From Massilia violaceinigra (GTDB taxonomy: Bacteria; Pseudomonadota; Gammaproteobacteria; Burkholderiales; Burkholderiaceae_D), in the NCBI RefSeq assembly GCF_002752675.1, contig NZ_CP024608.1, forward strand, positions 310,001 to 374,000: a stretch of 64,000 nucleotides of DNA, given 5' to 3'. Below, one piece after another: positions 34,472 through 42,980 of this stretch. Made by a program: the position numbers and the translations under genes. Each line of letters begins with the position of its first letter. The stretch's first letter is position 1. The notes under the pieces are model-generated. The model searched no databases, had not been told where the DNA came from, and saw only the letters and a list, made by a program, of their open reading frames with translations.

Positions 34472-35368
34472 TTACACGCGCCCTAACTCCTCCATCACGA
34501 TCCGCGTTGCCGCAGCCAGAATATCGCTGTTGGCCTTGGCGTCCGGCGCCGCCTGCGTGTAGTACAGCGCCAGCACCACCGGCGCGCCCTTGGGCGGGAA
34601 CACGATGCCGATATCGTTGCTCGAACCATAAGCGCCAGTGCCCGTCTTGTCCGCCACCGCCCAGCCGGCCGGTACGCCCGCGCGGATGCGTGCCGCACCG
34701 GTCGTGTTGCCGCGCATCCATGCCTGCAACAGGTCGCGTTGCGCCGGCGGCAAGCCGTCATCGAGCGCCACGCGGCGCAGCAGGGTCGCCATCGCCTCCG
34801 GGGTGGTGGTGTCGCGCGGATCACCCGGGATCGCAGAGTTGAGCTCGGTTTCCCAGCGGTCCAGCCGGAACGTGGTATCGCCCACGCTGCGTGCAAACGC
34901 CGTCACGCCCGCCGGGCCGCCGATGAGTTTCATGAGCAGGTTGGCCGCCGCGTTGTCGCTGTACTGGATGGTGGCCTCGCACAGCTCGGCCACCGTCATG
35001 CCCTTGTCCAGCTCTTGCTCGGTAATCGGGGAATACGTCACCAGATCGGCCTTGGTATAGCGGATGCGCTGTTCCAGCAAGCCCGGCACGTTCCTGGCGT
35101 GCGCCAGGATGGCGGCCGAGGCGATGGCCTTGAAGGTACTGCACATCGGAAAGCGTTCGCTGGCGCGATGTCCCATCTGCCGGCCGTTGCCGGTATCGAC
35201 CGCCGCCACGCCCAGACGTCCGCCAGCGGCCTTTTCCAGCGCGGCCAGGCGCGCTTGCGTGACGCCGACGGTGCCGGACGATAAAGCGCAGCCCGCAAGA
35301 AGAGGAGCGCAGGCGCCCGCGATCAGCAAGCCGCGGCGGCGTGGGGAAAAGGGGAGTGATGAGGTCAT
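34472..35368 (-). CDS. Class A beta-lactamase, predicted Tat lipoprotein
   Basis: The protein has 298 residues from ATG 35368. All active-site boxes are present: Ser77-x-x-Lys80 (CSTFK), SDN at 137-139, Glu173-x-x-Leu-Asn (ETELN) and KTG at 241-243. It hydrolyses penicillins and possibly cephalosporins; the spectrum cannot be read. A Cys precedes the catalytic Ser as in many class A enzymes, but there is no partner Cys after KTGT. The N-terminus combines RRR (twin-Arg-like) with the lipobox LLAGC, Cys at about 27. No ampR-type regulator is adjacent. Confidence 0.93.
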   Translation of the reverse strand: MTSSLPFSPRRRGLLIAGACAPLLAGCALSSGTVGVTQARLAALEKAAGGRLGVAAVDTGNGRQMGHRASERFPMCSTFKAIASAAILAHARNVPGLLEQRIRYTKADLVTYSPITEQELDKGMTVAELCEATIQYSDNAAANLLMKLIGGPAGVTAFARSVGDTTFRLDRWETELNSAIPGDPRDTTTPEAMATLLRRVALDDGLPPAQRDLLQAWMRGNTTGAARIRAGVPAGWAVADKTGTGAYGSSNDIGIVFPPKGAPVVLALYYTQAAPDAKANSDILAAATRIVMEELGRV

Positions 35369-35544
35369 ACGGGCTTTCGGTTGTGGGTGGATGGCAGAGT
35401 GTTGTAGAGCCGCCATTCTCCACGATGCCTTGTCCCATCTCAACCATTGCATTGTGGAAATATGGTCTTCTGTCGATATCCCCTCTCCGCTTGCGCACCG
35501 TGCGCAGGGCGCCGCCGGGCTGTCCACAGAAAAGGAAACTCCCG

Positions 35545-36624
35545 ATGAAATCCGAATCGTTCCGTCTCACTATTTTTCACAAGCTGGTGATCACCTTGCT
35601 GGCGGTGTCGCTCGTTCCGCTGCTGGGCGTCTGGTACGCGGGCAGCAGCCAGGCGCGCTCCGACGCGACAGCGACCAGTTCGCAGCACCTGATGATGACC
35701 GCCAGCGGCATCGCCACCGGCATCAACGGCTGGGACGAAGCGAACGTGCGCGCGCTGCGCCAGACCGCCAAGCTCGACGACATCCGCAGCATGGAGCCGG
35801 CGCGCCAGACGCCCATCCTGCGCGCCATGGGCGAGAGCTACGAATGGGCCTTCGTGGTCTTCACGATCGAACCGACCGGCGAAAATATCGCGCGCAGCGA
35901 CGACAAGCCGCTGACGCGCTTCGGCGAACGCAGCTATTTTCAGTCGGCCATGAAGGGCGACGTATCGAGCCGCCAGGTGCTGATCAGCAAGTCGACCGGC
36001 CGTCCGGCCCTGACCCTGGCCGTACCGATCCGCAATGCGATGGGCGGCACGGTCGGCGTGCTGGCGATGGCCATGAAGCTGGACGATATTTCGCGGGTCA
36101 TCAAGGATACCCGCATCGGCGAGACCGGCTACGCGATCCTGCTCGACGCCGATAACAAGGTAATCGCCTCGGGCCGGCCCGACCAGGCCACCGACGCGGT
36201 GCAGGACATGAGCAATTATCCGGCCCTCAAGATCGATGGCATCGCCGAGCAGCCGACCGTGTATGCGTCGGGCGACAAGCGCGTGGTCGGCTACTCGCGC
36301 AAGTTGCCGCAGGGCTGGACCTTGCTGGTGGAACAGGACTACGCCGAAGCCTACGCCGCGCTGGAACGCATCGAAACCGGTGCGCGCGCACTGATCCTGC
36401 TGACCGCCGTGCTGGTGGTGGGCGTGGCCGCCTTCCTGGCCAAACAGTTGACGATGCCGATCAACCAGCTGATCGTCGTGGCGGAACAGTTGAGCAAGGG
36501 CGAGTTTACGGAGACTATTCCGGGCACCATGCGGGGTGATGAGATCGGCTCGCTGGCACGTGCCATCGAACGGCTGGGCATCAGCATCCAAATGGCCATC
36601 AGCCGGCTGAGCCGCAGAGCATGA
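35545..36624 (+). CDS. Cache-HAMP membrane sensor lacking an output domain
   Basis: The protein has 359 residues from ATG 35545 (AAAGGAA upstream). The first membrane helix is at about 13-30 (LVITLLAVSLVPLLGVWYAG). A periplasmic double-Cache-type domain spans about 35-270 (RFGERSYFQSAMKGDVSSRQVLIS, IGETGYAILLDADNKVIASG). The second helix is at about 277-297 (ALILLTAVLVVGVAAFLA), then HAMP. It ends shortly after HAMP, where a chemoreceptor would have its methyl-accepting signalling rod. The downstream gene may supply the output. Confidence 0.85.
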   Translation: MKSESFRLTIFHKLVITLLAVSLVPLLGVWYAGSSQARSDATATSSQHLMMTASGIATGINGWDEANVRALRQTAKLDDIRSMEPARQTPILRAMGESYEWAFVVFTIEPTGENIARSDDKPLTRFGERSYFQSAMKGDVSSRQVLISKSTGRPALTLAVPIRNAMGGTVGVLAMAMKLDDISRVIKDTRIGETGYAILLDADNKVIASGRPDQATDAVQDMSNYPALKIDGIAEQPTVYASGDKRVVGYSRKLPQGWTLLVEQDYAEAYAALERIETGARALILLTAVLVVGVAAFLAKQLTMPINQLIVVAEQLSKGEFTETIPGTMRGDEIGSLARAIERLGISIQMAISRLSRRA

Positions 36625-36643
36625 CGTACGCAAGGGGAATGCC

Positions 36644-37213
36644 ATGACACACCAGGAGCTGATGCCGTTCGGCGGCATCGTGGAACAGTTGCGGCATTTC
36701 CGCGACCAGGGCCGCACCGGCACCGCGTTCATCGTCAGCGACGACAACCGCATGGCCCAGGTGCACATGAACAGCGGCAATATCGTCATGCTGCTGTGCC
36801 GAGGGCATCGCGGGGAAGCGGCGGTGGCCGCGATGCGCACCATGCTGCGCGCCAGCGTGCGCTTCGACGACAGTTATGTGGCGAAGCAGACGGGAACCGG
36901 GGCGGCCGGGATCAACCTGATGGACTTGCTCAACGATCCGGCGCCGCTGCGCGCACCGGCGCGGGTGGGGCCGCATCCGACGCGCCAGCGTCCGGCGCCG
37001 GCCGAGTTTGCGCGCGAGGATCTGCACAAGCTCGAACGCATGCTGGCCGGGCACATCGGGCCGATGGCGACCATCGTCTGCGCCGAACATGCCAGCGAGG
37101 CGAGCGACCTGCGCACGCTGGTGATGGCGCTGGCGGCCGATATTCCGGACAAGAAGCAGGCCGCCGATTTCCGGCTCGATGCCGGACGTGCCGTGGGGCT
37201 GGGGGCGGTTTAG
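36644..37213 (+). CDS. Hypothetical cytosolic protein, DUF4388-like start and small C-terminal helical domain
   Basis: The protein has 189 residues, 19 bp after the Cache-HAMP gene and probably co-transcribed. The N-terminal part (GIVEQLRHFRDQGRTGTAFIVSDDNRMAQVHMNSGNIVML) resembles DUF4388/PATAN-type beta domains. The C-terminal about 60 residues (KLERMLAGHIGPMATIVCAEHASEASDLRTLVMALAADI) match the small helical domain seen at ends of some kinases and cyclases. It may be the missing output partner of the sensor. A fragment of its 3' end recurs at 39377-39440. Confidence 0.7.
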   Translation: MTHQELMPFGGIVEQLRHFRDQGRTGTAFIVSDDNRMAQVHMNSGNIVMLLCRGHRGEAAVAAMRTMLRASVRFDDSYVAKQTGTGAAGINLMDLLNDPAPLRAPARVGPHPTRQRPAPAEFAREDLHKLERMLAGHIGPMATIVCAEHASEASDLRTLVMALAADIPDKKQAADFRLDAGRAVGLGAV

Positions 37214-37590
37214 GGTGGTGGGGAGGGTGCGGTCTTCCGACCGGCGGCCAGTCCGACCAGCAGCAGGCCGCCGGCCACCATCAGGAAAGCGCTCCCGTAG
37301 GATGGCATGGTCCAGGCAAATTTCCACCAAATGCCGCCAGCTCCGCTCACCATCAGGCCGACGTAGGCAAGTATCCTGCGCCAAAGGGGCAAGTAGGCAA
37401 CGAGCTCGGTCAGGTTCACGCTGTCGGAAGAAGCGGGCGGCGCTGCTTCGGCGGCGTCGGCCTGGGCCGCGCGTTTCAGCAGAATATCTTTGCCGCGCGC
37501 CGCTGCGGCAAAGCCGCAGGCGCTACAGGTATCGCGTGCGGCGCTATTGCTGTGTCTGCAGACGTGGCATTGCCACTCGTAAGCTTGCAT
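37210..37590 (-). CDS. RanBP2-type zinc-ribbon membrane protein
   Basis: The protein has 126 residues from ATG 37590. A zinc ribbon at the N-terminus (WQCHVCRHSNSAARDTCSACGF, two CxxC pairs) is followed by two membrane helices (ILAYVGLMVSGAGGIWW, AFLMVAGGLLLVGLAAG). Function unknown. Its 5' end is duplicated about 860 bp away in front of the second membrane-gene copy (38442-38470). Convergent with the preceding gene by 4 bp. Confidence 0.75.
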   Translation of the reverse strand: MQAYEWQCHVCRHSNSAARDTCSACGFAAAARGKDILLKRAAQADAAEAAPPASSDSVNLTELVAYLPLWRRILAYVGLMVSGAGGIWWKFAWTMPSYGSAFLMVAGGLLLVGLAAGRKTAPSPPP

Positions 37591-37629
37591 GGTCGGACAT
37601 CCAGAAATGAATCCGAAGCAGTGTAGCAT

Positions 37630-37709
37630 CGGCTTACTTCACATTCGGCACATACCCACCGCACAAGCGCTTGCTACGCTTGTGGTCTGACAAGTTTCCC
37701 TGGAACGCC
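37630..37709 (+). repeat. 80-bp leader repeat, copy 1
   Basis: The sequence directly before the first membrane-protein copy (CACTTC/ACTTCACATTC ... GCTACGCTTGTGGTCTG) is shared, with scattered differences, with 38504-38584 and 39455-39535. Confidence 0.85.
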
Positions 37710-38456
37710 ATGATCGACCATTACGAGGCGGTGCGGCTGCCTTTCAAGCCCGCGCTGCCGTATCACATGCTCAGTGATTCCGTTCGCGCAGCGCTGTGGT
37801 TTGGCGGCGTGATCCTGCCGCTGATTTCGCTCGCGGTCGTGCACGTCGGCTATGTGGGGGGCAGCATGCCGCTACCGGGCACCATGCTGATCCACGCGTT
37901 CCTGATTACCAGCATCCCGCTCGCCAATGCGCTGCTGCTGCGCGCAATGATGAGCGAGCGGCCTTTGCTGCCGCGCCCGCTGGCATTGCTGCACGGTTTC
38001 GCAGCGACCGTCAGCATCGTCTACACCATCGTCTTCCTGCCGCTGATTCCGTTCACCATGGCCGTAATCCTGAGTTACGGCATCTTCTTGCTGCTGGTGC
38101 TCGCACCGCTGCTTTCGCTGATCGCGTTGCTGGCCGGGCGCCGCATGCTCGGCGAGATGGTGCGGGAGACCGGTAGGGCGCCGCTGCCGTCCGCGTTGCC
38201 CGGTGTGCTGCTGGCGATGGCCGTCGGTGCCGTCGTCGAGTTACCGGCCGCCGTGACGCTGATCGGCATGCGCATGGCGAACAGCAGCGTGCATGCCACC
38301 AGGGCCGACGGCGTGCGCCTGCTGCGCCACTTGGGCAACGAGAAAATGATAGCAAGCATGTGCAAACGACAGGAGACCAGCGTCACGGACCTGAGCGGCC
38401 TGTTACTAACGATAGGCAACCCGATCAAGCGGACGCAAGCGTGCCCCGTCTCGTAG
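37710..38456 (+). CDS. Paralogous membrane protein, copy 1 (N-terminal part only)
   Basis: The protein has 248 residues. It matches residues 1 to about 235 of the full-length protein at 39536: VRAALWFGGVILPLISLAVV, RPLALLHGFAATVSIVYTIVFLPLIP, LPSALPGVLLAM and GVRLLRHLGNEKM all have counterparts there. About five or six membrane helices. After the LGNEK segment the frame departs from the family and stops, so the VIT-like, VWA-like and PEP-CTERM parts are absent. It may be a functional short paralog or a remnant; the intact reading frame favours recent or selected retention. Confidence 0.7.
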   Translation: MIDHYEAVRLPFKPALPYHMLSDSVRAALWFGGVILPLISLAVVHVGYVGGSMPLPGTMLIHAFLITSIPLANALLLRAMMSERPLLPRPLALLHGFAATVSIVYTIVFLPLIPFTMAVILSYGIFLLLVLAPLLSLIALLAGRRMLGEMVRETGRAPLPSALPGVLLAMAVGAVVELPAAVTLIGMRMANSSVHATRADGVRLLRHLGNEKMIASMCKRQETSVTDLSGLLLTIGNPIKRTQACPVS

Positions 38457-38470
38457 GCTTGCATGGTTGG
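38442..38470 (-). pseudogene. Fragment of the zinc-ribbon gene 5' end
   Basis: CTCGTAGGCTTGCATGGTTGG repeats the start-codon region of the zinc-ribbon gene at 37578-37597 (one or two changes) and would still encode MQAYE on the reverse strand. It marks the left edge of the duplicated unit for copy 2. Confidence 0.65.
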
Positions 38471-38503
38471 TTATCCTGTCATTGCTGCGCAGTGGCGTAT
38501 TAT

Positions 38504-38584
38504 CGGCCCACTTCACATTCAGCACATTCCCACCGCACACATGCTTGTTACGCTCGTGGTCTGTCAAGTTTCCATTGGAATGCC
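38504..38584 (+). repeat. 80-bp leader repeat, copy 2
   Basis: Nearly the same as 39455-39535, less close to 37630-37709. It ends at the ATG of the second paralog. Confidence 0.9.
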
Positions 38585-39430
38585 ATGATCGATCTGTACG
38601 ACTCCGCAAGCCCCGCCGTCGCGTCAGCGCCGCCCCACGCAGTGCGTTCTCATCTGCGCGCAGCGATCTGGTTCGCCGGCGTGATCCTGCCGGTCATCGC
38701 GCTCGCTGCCCTGTTCATCGGCCTGCGCTGGGAAGGCATTGTCCTGTCGCTCACCCTGACGGTCTACATCGTCTTCATTGCCAGCGTCCCGCTGGCCAAT
38801 GCCTTGCTGATACACGCCGTCGATAGCGAGTGGCTCGAGCTGTCGCGTCCGCTGGCGCTGCTGCACGGATTTGCGACCGGGATCAGCGCCATCTTCGCCA
38901 TCTTGTTTCTGCCGCTCACGCCGGTAGCGGTGCTGGGCCTCGTCGTCTTCGGCCTCGGCTTGCTGCTGCTCGCGCCGCTGCTGGCGCTGATCGCGACGCT
39001 GGCCGTGCGTCGCGTGCTCGCCGGCCGCCTTCTGCACAGCGGCGGCGCGGCGCTGCCCTCCGCGTGGCCTGGCGTACTGCTGGCGCTGGCCATCGTCGGC
39101 GCCATGGAACTGCCGTCCGTCGTCACGCGGGTCGGCATGCGCATGGCGTCCGACGAGGCACACGCCACCAGCACGAACGGCATACGCGTGCTGCGCTACC
39201 TCGGCAATGAAAAAATCATGCGGCGCATCTGCGCGGGAGAGGGCGGCTTCCCCCCCGACTTGACCAGCATCGTGCTGACCACGCGCGGCGCGACCAGCGC
39301 CGAGGAAGCGCGCGCCTCCTACTACCGCCTCACCGGCACCCAGTGCAGCGCCGTGCCGGCTCCCTCCGGGAGATCCGCGCACGCCAGTGATGGCGCTGGC
39401 CGGTATGCAGGACAAGAAACAGGCCGCTGA
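38585..39430 (+). CDS. Paralogous membrane protein, copy 2 (truncated)
   Basis: The protein has 281 residues. It follows the full-length protein through ATSAEEARASYYRLTGT (about residue 255), longer than copy 1, then becomes unrelated (VPAPSGRSAHASDGAGRYAGQETGR) because the DNA runs into a piece of the 36644 gene read out of frame. The membrane part is intact (AAIWFAGVILPVIALAALFIGL, RPLALLHGFATGISAIFAILFLPLTP, LPSAWPGVLLALAIVGAMELP). It is a truncated gene by rearrangement, possibly still expressed. Confidence 0.7.
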   Translation: MIDLYDSASPAVASAPPHAVRSHLRAAIWFAGVILPVIALAALFIGLRWEGIVLSLTLTVYIVFIASVPLANALLIHAVDSEWLELSRPLALLHGFATGISAIFAILFLPLTPVAVLGLVVFGLGLLLLAPLLALIATLAVRRVLAGRLLHSGGAALPSAWPGVLLALAIVGAMELPSVVTRVGMRMASDEAHATSTNGIRVLRYLGNEKIMRRICAGEGGFPPDLTSIVLTTRGATSAEEARASYYRLTGTQCSAVPAPSGRSAHASDGAGRYAGQETGR

Positions 39431-39440
39431 TTTCCAGCTC
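39377..39440 (+). pseudogene. Fragment of the 36644 gene's 3' end
   Basis: This stretch repeats 37111-37178 with a few changes and a 3-4 bp difference in length (GTGATGGCGCTGGC, GACAAGAAACAGGCCGCTGA). It lies out of frame inside the tail of copy 2. It shows that the duplicated unit once included the upstream gene. Confidence 0.75.
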
Positions 39441-39454
39441 CAGCAGCGCAATAC

Positions 39455-39535
39455 CGGCCCACTTCACATTCAGCACATTCGCACTGCACACTCGCTTGTT
39501 ACGCTCATGGTCTGTTAAGTTTCCTTTGGAACGCC
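39455..39535 (+). repeat. 80-bp leader repeat, copy 3
   Basis: Third copy of the leader, ending at the ATG of the full-length gene. The run from CCCACTTCACATTCAGCACA to TTGGAACGCC is shared with copy 2 with few changes. Confidence 0.9.
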
Positions 39536-41848
39536 ATGATCGATCATCACGAGTCCGTAAGCCCCACTCCCGCGCCGCGCCAAGCAGTGCGCTTTTCCGT
39601 TCGCGCAGCGATCTGGTTCGCTGGCGTGATCCTGCCGGTGATTGCGGTTGCGGTCCTGCTCATCGGCGTGTTCTGGGCGCAGATGATCCATCTGCTCACC
39701 TTGTCCGCGCACCTGTTCCTGATTGCGAGCGTCCCGCTGGCCAACGCCCAGCTGATGATCGCCCTCAAGAGCGGGCAGCCTTCGCTGTCACGTCCACTGG
39801 CGCTGCTGCACGGCTTTGCGATCGGGATCAGCGCCTTCTTCACCGTTCTGTTCCTGCCGGTCACGCTGGGGGGCGTGGCCATGATCATCTACTTCGGCAT
39901 CGGCTTGCTGCTGCTCGCACCGCTGCTGTCGCTGGTGGCGACACTGGCCGCGCGCCGCTTGCTCCGCCGCCGCCTGCTGGAGACGGGCGGCGCGCCGCTG
40001 CCTTCCGCCTGGCCCGGCGCACTGCTGGCGCTGGCCATCGTCGGCGCAATGGAACTGCCGACCGCCATCACGCGGCTCGGCATGCGCATGGCGGCCGACA
40101 AAGCACACGCCACCAGCGCGAACGGGATACGCCTGCTGCGCTACCTCGGCAACGAGGACATCATGCTGCGCCTGTGCCACGGAGATGGTAACGTCGGACT
40201 CGACCTGACCAGCAGCATGCTGATGAAGGGCCCCGGGACCAGTGCCGAAGAAGCGCGCGCCGTTTACTACCGCCTCACCGGCACCCCGTTCAGCGACGTG
40301 GCGAACCTGCGTCTGGCCAGTTCGCGCATCGATGGCACGCTCGATGCCCGAGCGGCACTCGGCTCGCTGGAATGGACCATGGTGCTTCGCAAGGAAAAAT
40401 ACCATTGGAAGGAAGCGCGCGCACAGGTCACGTTACAGGCCGGCGCCGTGGTCACGCGCGTCACACTGCGGGACGACAGCGGGGAGCACGAGGCGACAGT
40501 CAGCGGGGGCGCACAGGCGCGCGCGGAGCGGGAAAAAACAGGCTGGTCCAACCGTCCGCCCATCCTGGTGACCACGGCTGGCAAGGACCGCATCATGCTC
40601 GAGCTGCGTCCGGATCAGAAGGGAAGCGAGCTGACTTTGCGGATCGCGATGACCGCGCCGCTGGTGCTCAATGAAGCGCGCCTGGGCTATCTTCAGCTGC
40701 CCGCGTTCAGCGAACGCAATTTCGAGATCGCGCCGGCCTTGCGCCATGCAGTGTCTTTGGAATCGGCCAGCGCGCTGCAGGGCGCGCCCGGCATGCGTGA
40801 GGAAACCGGCGCCACGCTGCCATTCGCGGTGCGCGGCGACCTCGCCGAGCCACTGCCCGGCGTCGGCGCGGCGATCATCAGCGCATGGCGCGCGTCGGAC
40901 GATGCGCAGGCATGGAGCCCCGACCCGACGGTGCAAAACGGGGCCATCGTGCAAACCATCAGCCAGAAAGCTGCCCGCATTCCGCGCCGCGTGGCGCTGG
41001 TCATCGACGGCTCGATGGCGCTGGCGGCGCAACGCGAGCAGCTGGCGCGCGCCGCGACCTCTTTCCCGGGCAACGTGGAACTGGGCGTGATCGTGGCCGG
41101 TAGCGAGGCGCCACAGGTGTTCCTGCACGATCATTCCGATTCGCTGGCCAGCGTGCGGCATCTGCAGGACATCACGTACGAAGAAGGTCACGACAACAGC
41201 GCGGCGCTGCTGATGGCGTGGGAATGGGCGGCGGCCAGCAGCGACGGCGCGGTGGTGTGGGTCCACGGGCCGCAACCCATCATGCCGCGCTCGGCGAACG
41301 CGCTGCTGCAGCACTACCGGCAGCGCCCGGACCAGGTGCGCATGTTTGCGCTGGAAGCGGTCACCGGTCCCAACGTTTTGTGGGAAAGGATGGAGGACGT
41401 CGCCGCCCTGTCACGCGTGCCGCGCATCGGATCGCTGCACGACGACCTGGTACGCCTGCTCAGTGGCTGGAAACCGGGGGCGCGGCAGATCGTGGCCGAA
41501 CGCCGCGCCAGCACCGACCGGCAGCCGGCGCAGGAGCAAACCTCGCCGCACCTGACACGCCTGTGGGCGGGCGAACGCGCCGCGCTGCTGCGCGCGAAGA
41601 GCGCCCTGGCCACGCCGCAGGAAGAAGAGCAATTGCGGGGCCTTGAGCAACTGAAGATGGAGAAGACCGACACGCCGGTGCCTGGGGCGCAGCCGCGAGC
41701 GATCACCGGCCGGAAAGCGGCGCAAGCAGCCGGCATGAGCATCGTGCCCGAACCGGAAACCGTGTTGATCACGGTCGTCGCACTGGCCGTGCTGGGATGG
41801 CGCATGCGCTTCCATCTGCGCACGCCTTACCCGGCTTCGCCCGAGTGA
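39536..41848 (+). CDS. PEP-CTERM integral membrane protein with VIT-like and VWA-like domains
   Basis: The protein has 770 residues. Residues 1 to about 205 form about five membrane helices. About 275-385 resemble a vault/inter-alpha-trypsin (VIT) domain (EARAQVTLQAGAVVTRVTL, PPILVTTAGKDRIMLEL, LRIAMTAPLVL). About 480-650 look like a von Willebrand A-type fold (RVALVIDGSMALAAQREQL, GVIVAGSEAPQVFL), with DGSMA in place of the full DxSxS metal site. The C-terminus has VPEPETV, a hydrophobic helix and basic residues, i.e. a PEP-CTERM sorting signal. Such proteins are exosortase substrates or accessories; no exosortase lies in the window. It is the complete member of a three-copy locus. Confidence 0.8.
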   Translation: MIDHHESVSPTPAPRQAVRFSVRAAIWFAGVILPVIAVAVLLIGVFWAQMIHLLTLSAHLFLIASVPLANAQLMIALKSGQPSLSRPLALLHGFAIGISAFFTVLFLPVTLGGVAMIIYFGIGLLLLAPLLSLVATLAARRLLRRRLLETGGAPLPSAWPGALLALAIVGAMELPTAITRLGMRMAADKAHATSANGIRLLRYLGNEDIMLRLCHGDGNVGLDLTSSMLMKGPGTSAEEARAVYYRLTGTPFSDVANLRLASSRIDGTLDARAALGSLEWTMVLRKEKYHWKEARAQVTLQAGAVVTRVTLRDDSGEHEATVSGGAQARAEREKTGWSNRPPILVTTAGKDRIMLELRPDQKGSELTLRIAMTAPLVLNEARLGYLQLPAFSERNFEIAPALRHAVSLESASALQGAPGMREETGATLPFAVRGDLAEPLPGVGAAIISAWRASDDAQAWSPDPTVQNGAIVQTISQKAARIPRRVALVIDGSMALAAQREQLARAATSFPGNVELGVIVAGSEAPQVFLHDHSDSLASVRHLQDITYEEGHDNSAALLMAWEWAAASSDGAVVWVHGPQPIMPRSANALLQHYRQRPDQVRMFALEAVTGPNVLWERMEDVAALSRVPRIGSLHDDLVRLLSGWKPGARQIVAERRASTDRQPAQEQTSPHLTRLWAGERAALLRAKSALATPQEEEQLRGLEQLKMEKTDTPVPGAQPRAITGRKAAQAAGMSIVPEPETVLITVVALAVLGWRMRFHLRTPYPASPE

Positions 41849-41861
41849 GGCGCGAGCCTGG

Positions 41862-42980
41862 TCAGTTATCCAGGGCGCCGTTGAGCAGGTCCGCCACCAG
41901 GGTGGTCAGGCGGTGGCGCGCCCGCGCGGGAGCAAACGTCTGCGCATGGCCCCATGCGCCGGCCGCGAAGGTGGCAAAGCCGTCCGCCTGCCACGGCGGC
42001 GAGCGGACCAGCGCCAGCTCGTCGCCGATGGCCTGGGCCAGCGCCGCGATGTCGCCCGTCGGCACCAGGCGCGCGAACCCGCCGGCGATGGCCGGCGTGT
42101 TGGAATTGTCGTAGCAGACTACCCGGCATCCGGCCGACAGCGCTTCCACGATCGGCACGCAAAACCCTTCATGGTAGGTGGGCAGGACGAATACGTCGCC
42201 CTGCACCAGCAGGCGCTGTTTGAGTTCGTCCGGGGCGTCGCCGTGCAGGCGCAGCGTGACGCGCGGGCCGAAAACGAGCGGCCACTCAGCCGCCGCGCTG
42301 TGCACCGCATCGACCAGCACCGGATCGGAGAAGCCCAGGTTGGCCACCAGGTCGAGCGCAATCTGCGCGGTGGTGTCGGCCCGCAGGCAACGCGCAACGG
42401 CGTCCAGCAGGTCGGCCACGCCTTTCGACTGCACCAGACGGCCGATGAAGACGATGCGCACGACGCCATCGGCATGCCCCGGCTTGGCGGCGCAGGGCTG
42501 CGCCTGGCCATGCACCGCCAGCGGCAGCACGCTTGCCGGCGTGGTCACCGCCGCCGCGCGCAGCACTGCCAGGTTGCTGGCGCTGTCGCAGGCCACATGG
42601 TCGGCGAACATGACGTTTCCCATCTGCGCGAACGACTTGTCGATGGTGGCGTGATGTTCGGCGCCGACGAACTGCTTGGGCGTGATGTTATGGAACACCA
42701 CCAGGCGCCGCGCATGCGCCGGCACCAGCATGATCAGGTCGAACAGCGGATAGAAAATCCCGAAATGGAAAATGACCGCATCGCTGGCCTGGAAATGCGG
42801 GTCGGGCAATATGTCGGTGACGTCGCGCACGAGACGGTGCGGCACGGCGGCATGCTCGCAGGCGTAGGCGAACAGCACCACCTCGTGGCCGGCCTCGATC
42901 AGCCAGCCGATGTTGTCGGCGATGGCGTTCGAGATGGCGTCGTTCCTGACGCAGATGCCGTGGACAACCGATATTTTCAT
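41862..42980 (-). CDS. Family 4-type glycosyltransferase
   Basis: The protein has 372 residues of GT-B fold. VHGICVRNDAISNAIADNIGWLIEAGHEVVLF leads the N-lobe; IVFIGRLVQSKGVADLLDAV and the E-x7-E region FVLPTYHEGFCVPIVEALSAGCRVV form the nucleotide-sugar site. It probably adds a sugar to a surface glycan. Its start overlaps the preceding transferase by 4 bp (ATGA), the end of a three-gene coupled operon. Confidence 0.92.
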   Translation of the reverse strand: MKISVVHGICVRNDAISNAIADNIGWLIEAGHEVVLFAYACEHAAVPHRLVRDVTDILPDPHFQASDAVIFHFGIFYPLFDLIMLVPAHARRLVVFHNITPKQFVGAEHHATIDKSFAQMGNVMFADHVACDSASNLAVLRAAAVTTPASVLPLAVHGQAQPCAAKPGHADGVVRIVFIGRLVQSKGVADLLDAVARCLRADTTAQIALDLVANLGFSDPVLVDAVHSAAAEWPLVFGPRVTLRLHGDAPDELKQRLLVQGDVFVLPTYHEGFCVPIVEALSAGCRVVCYDNSNTPAIAGGFARLVPTGDIAALAQAIGDELALVRSPPWQADGFATFAAGAWGHAQTFAPARARHRLTTLVADLLNGALDN

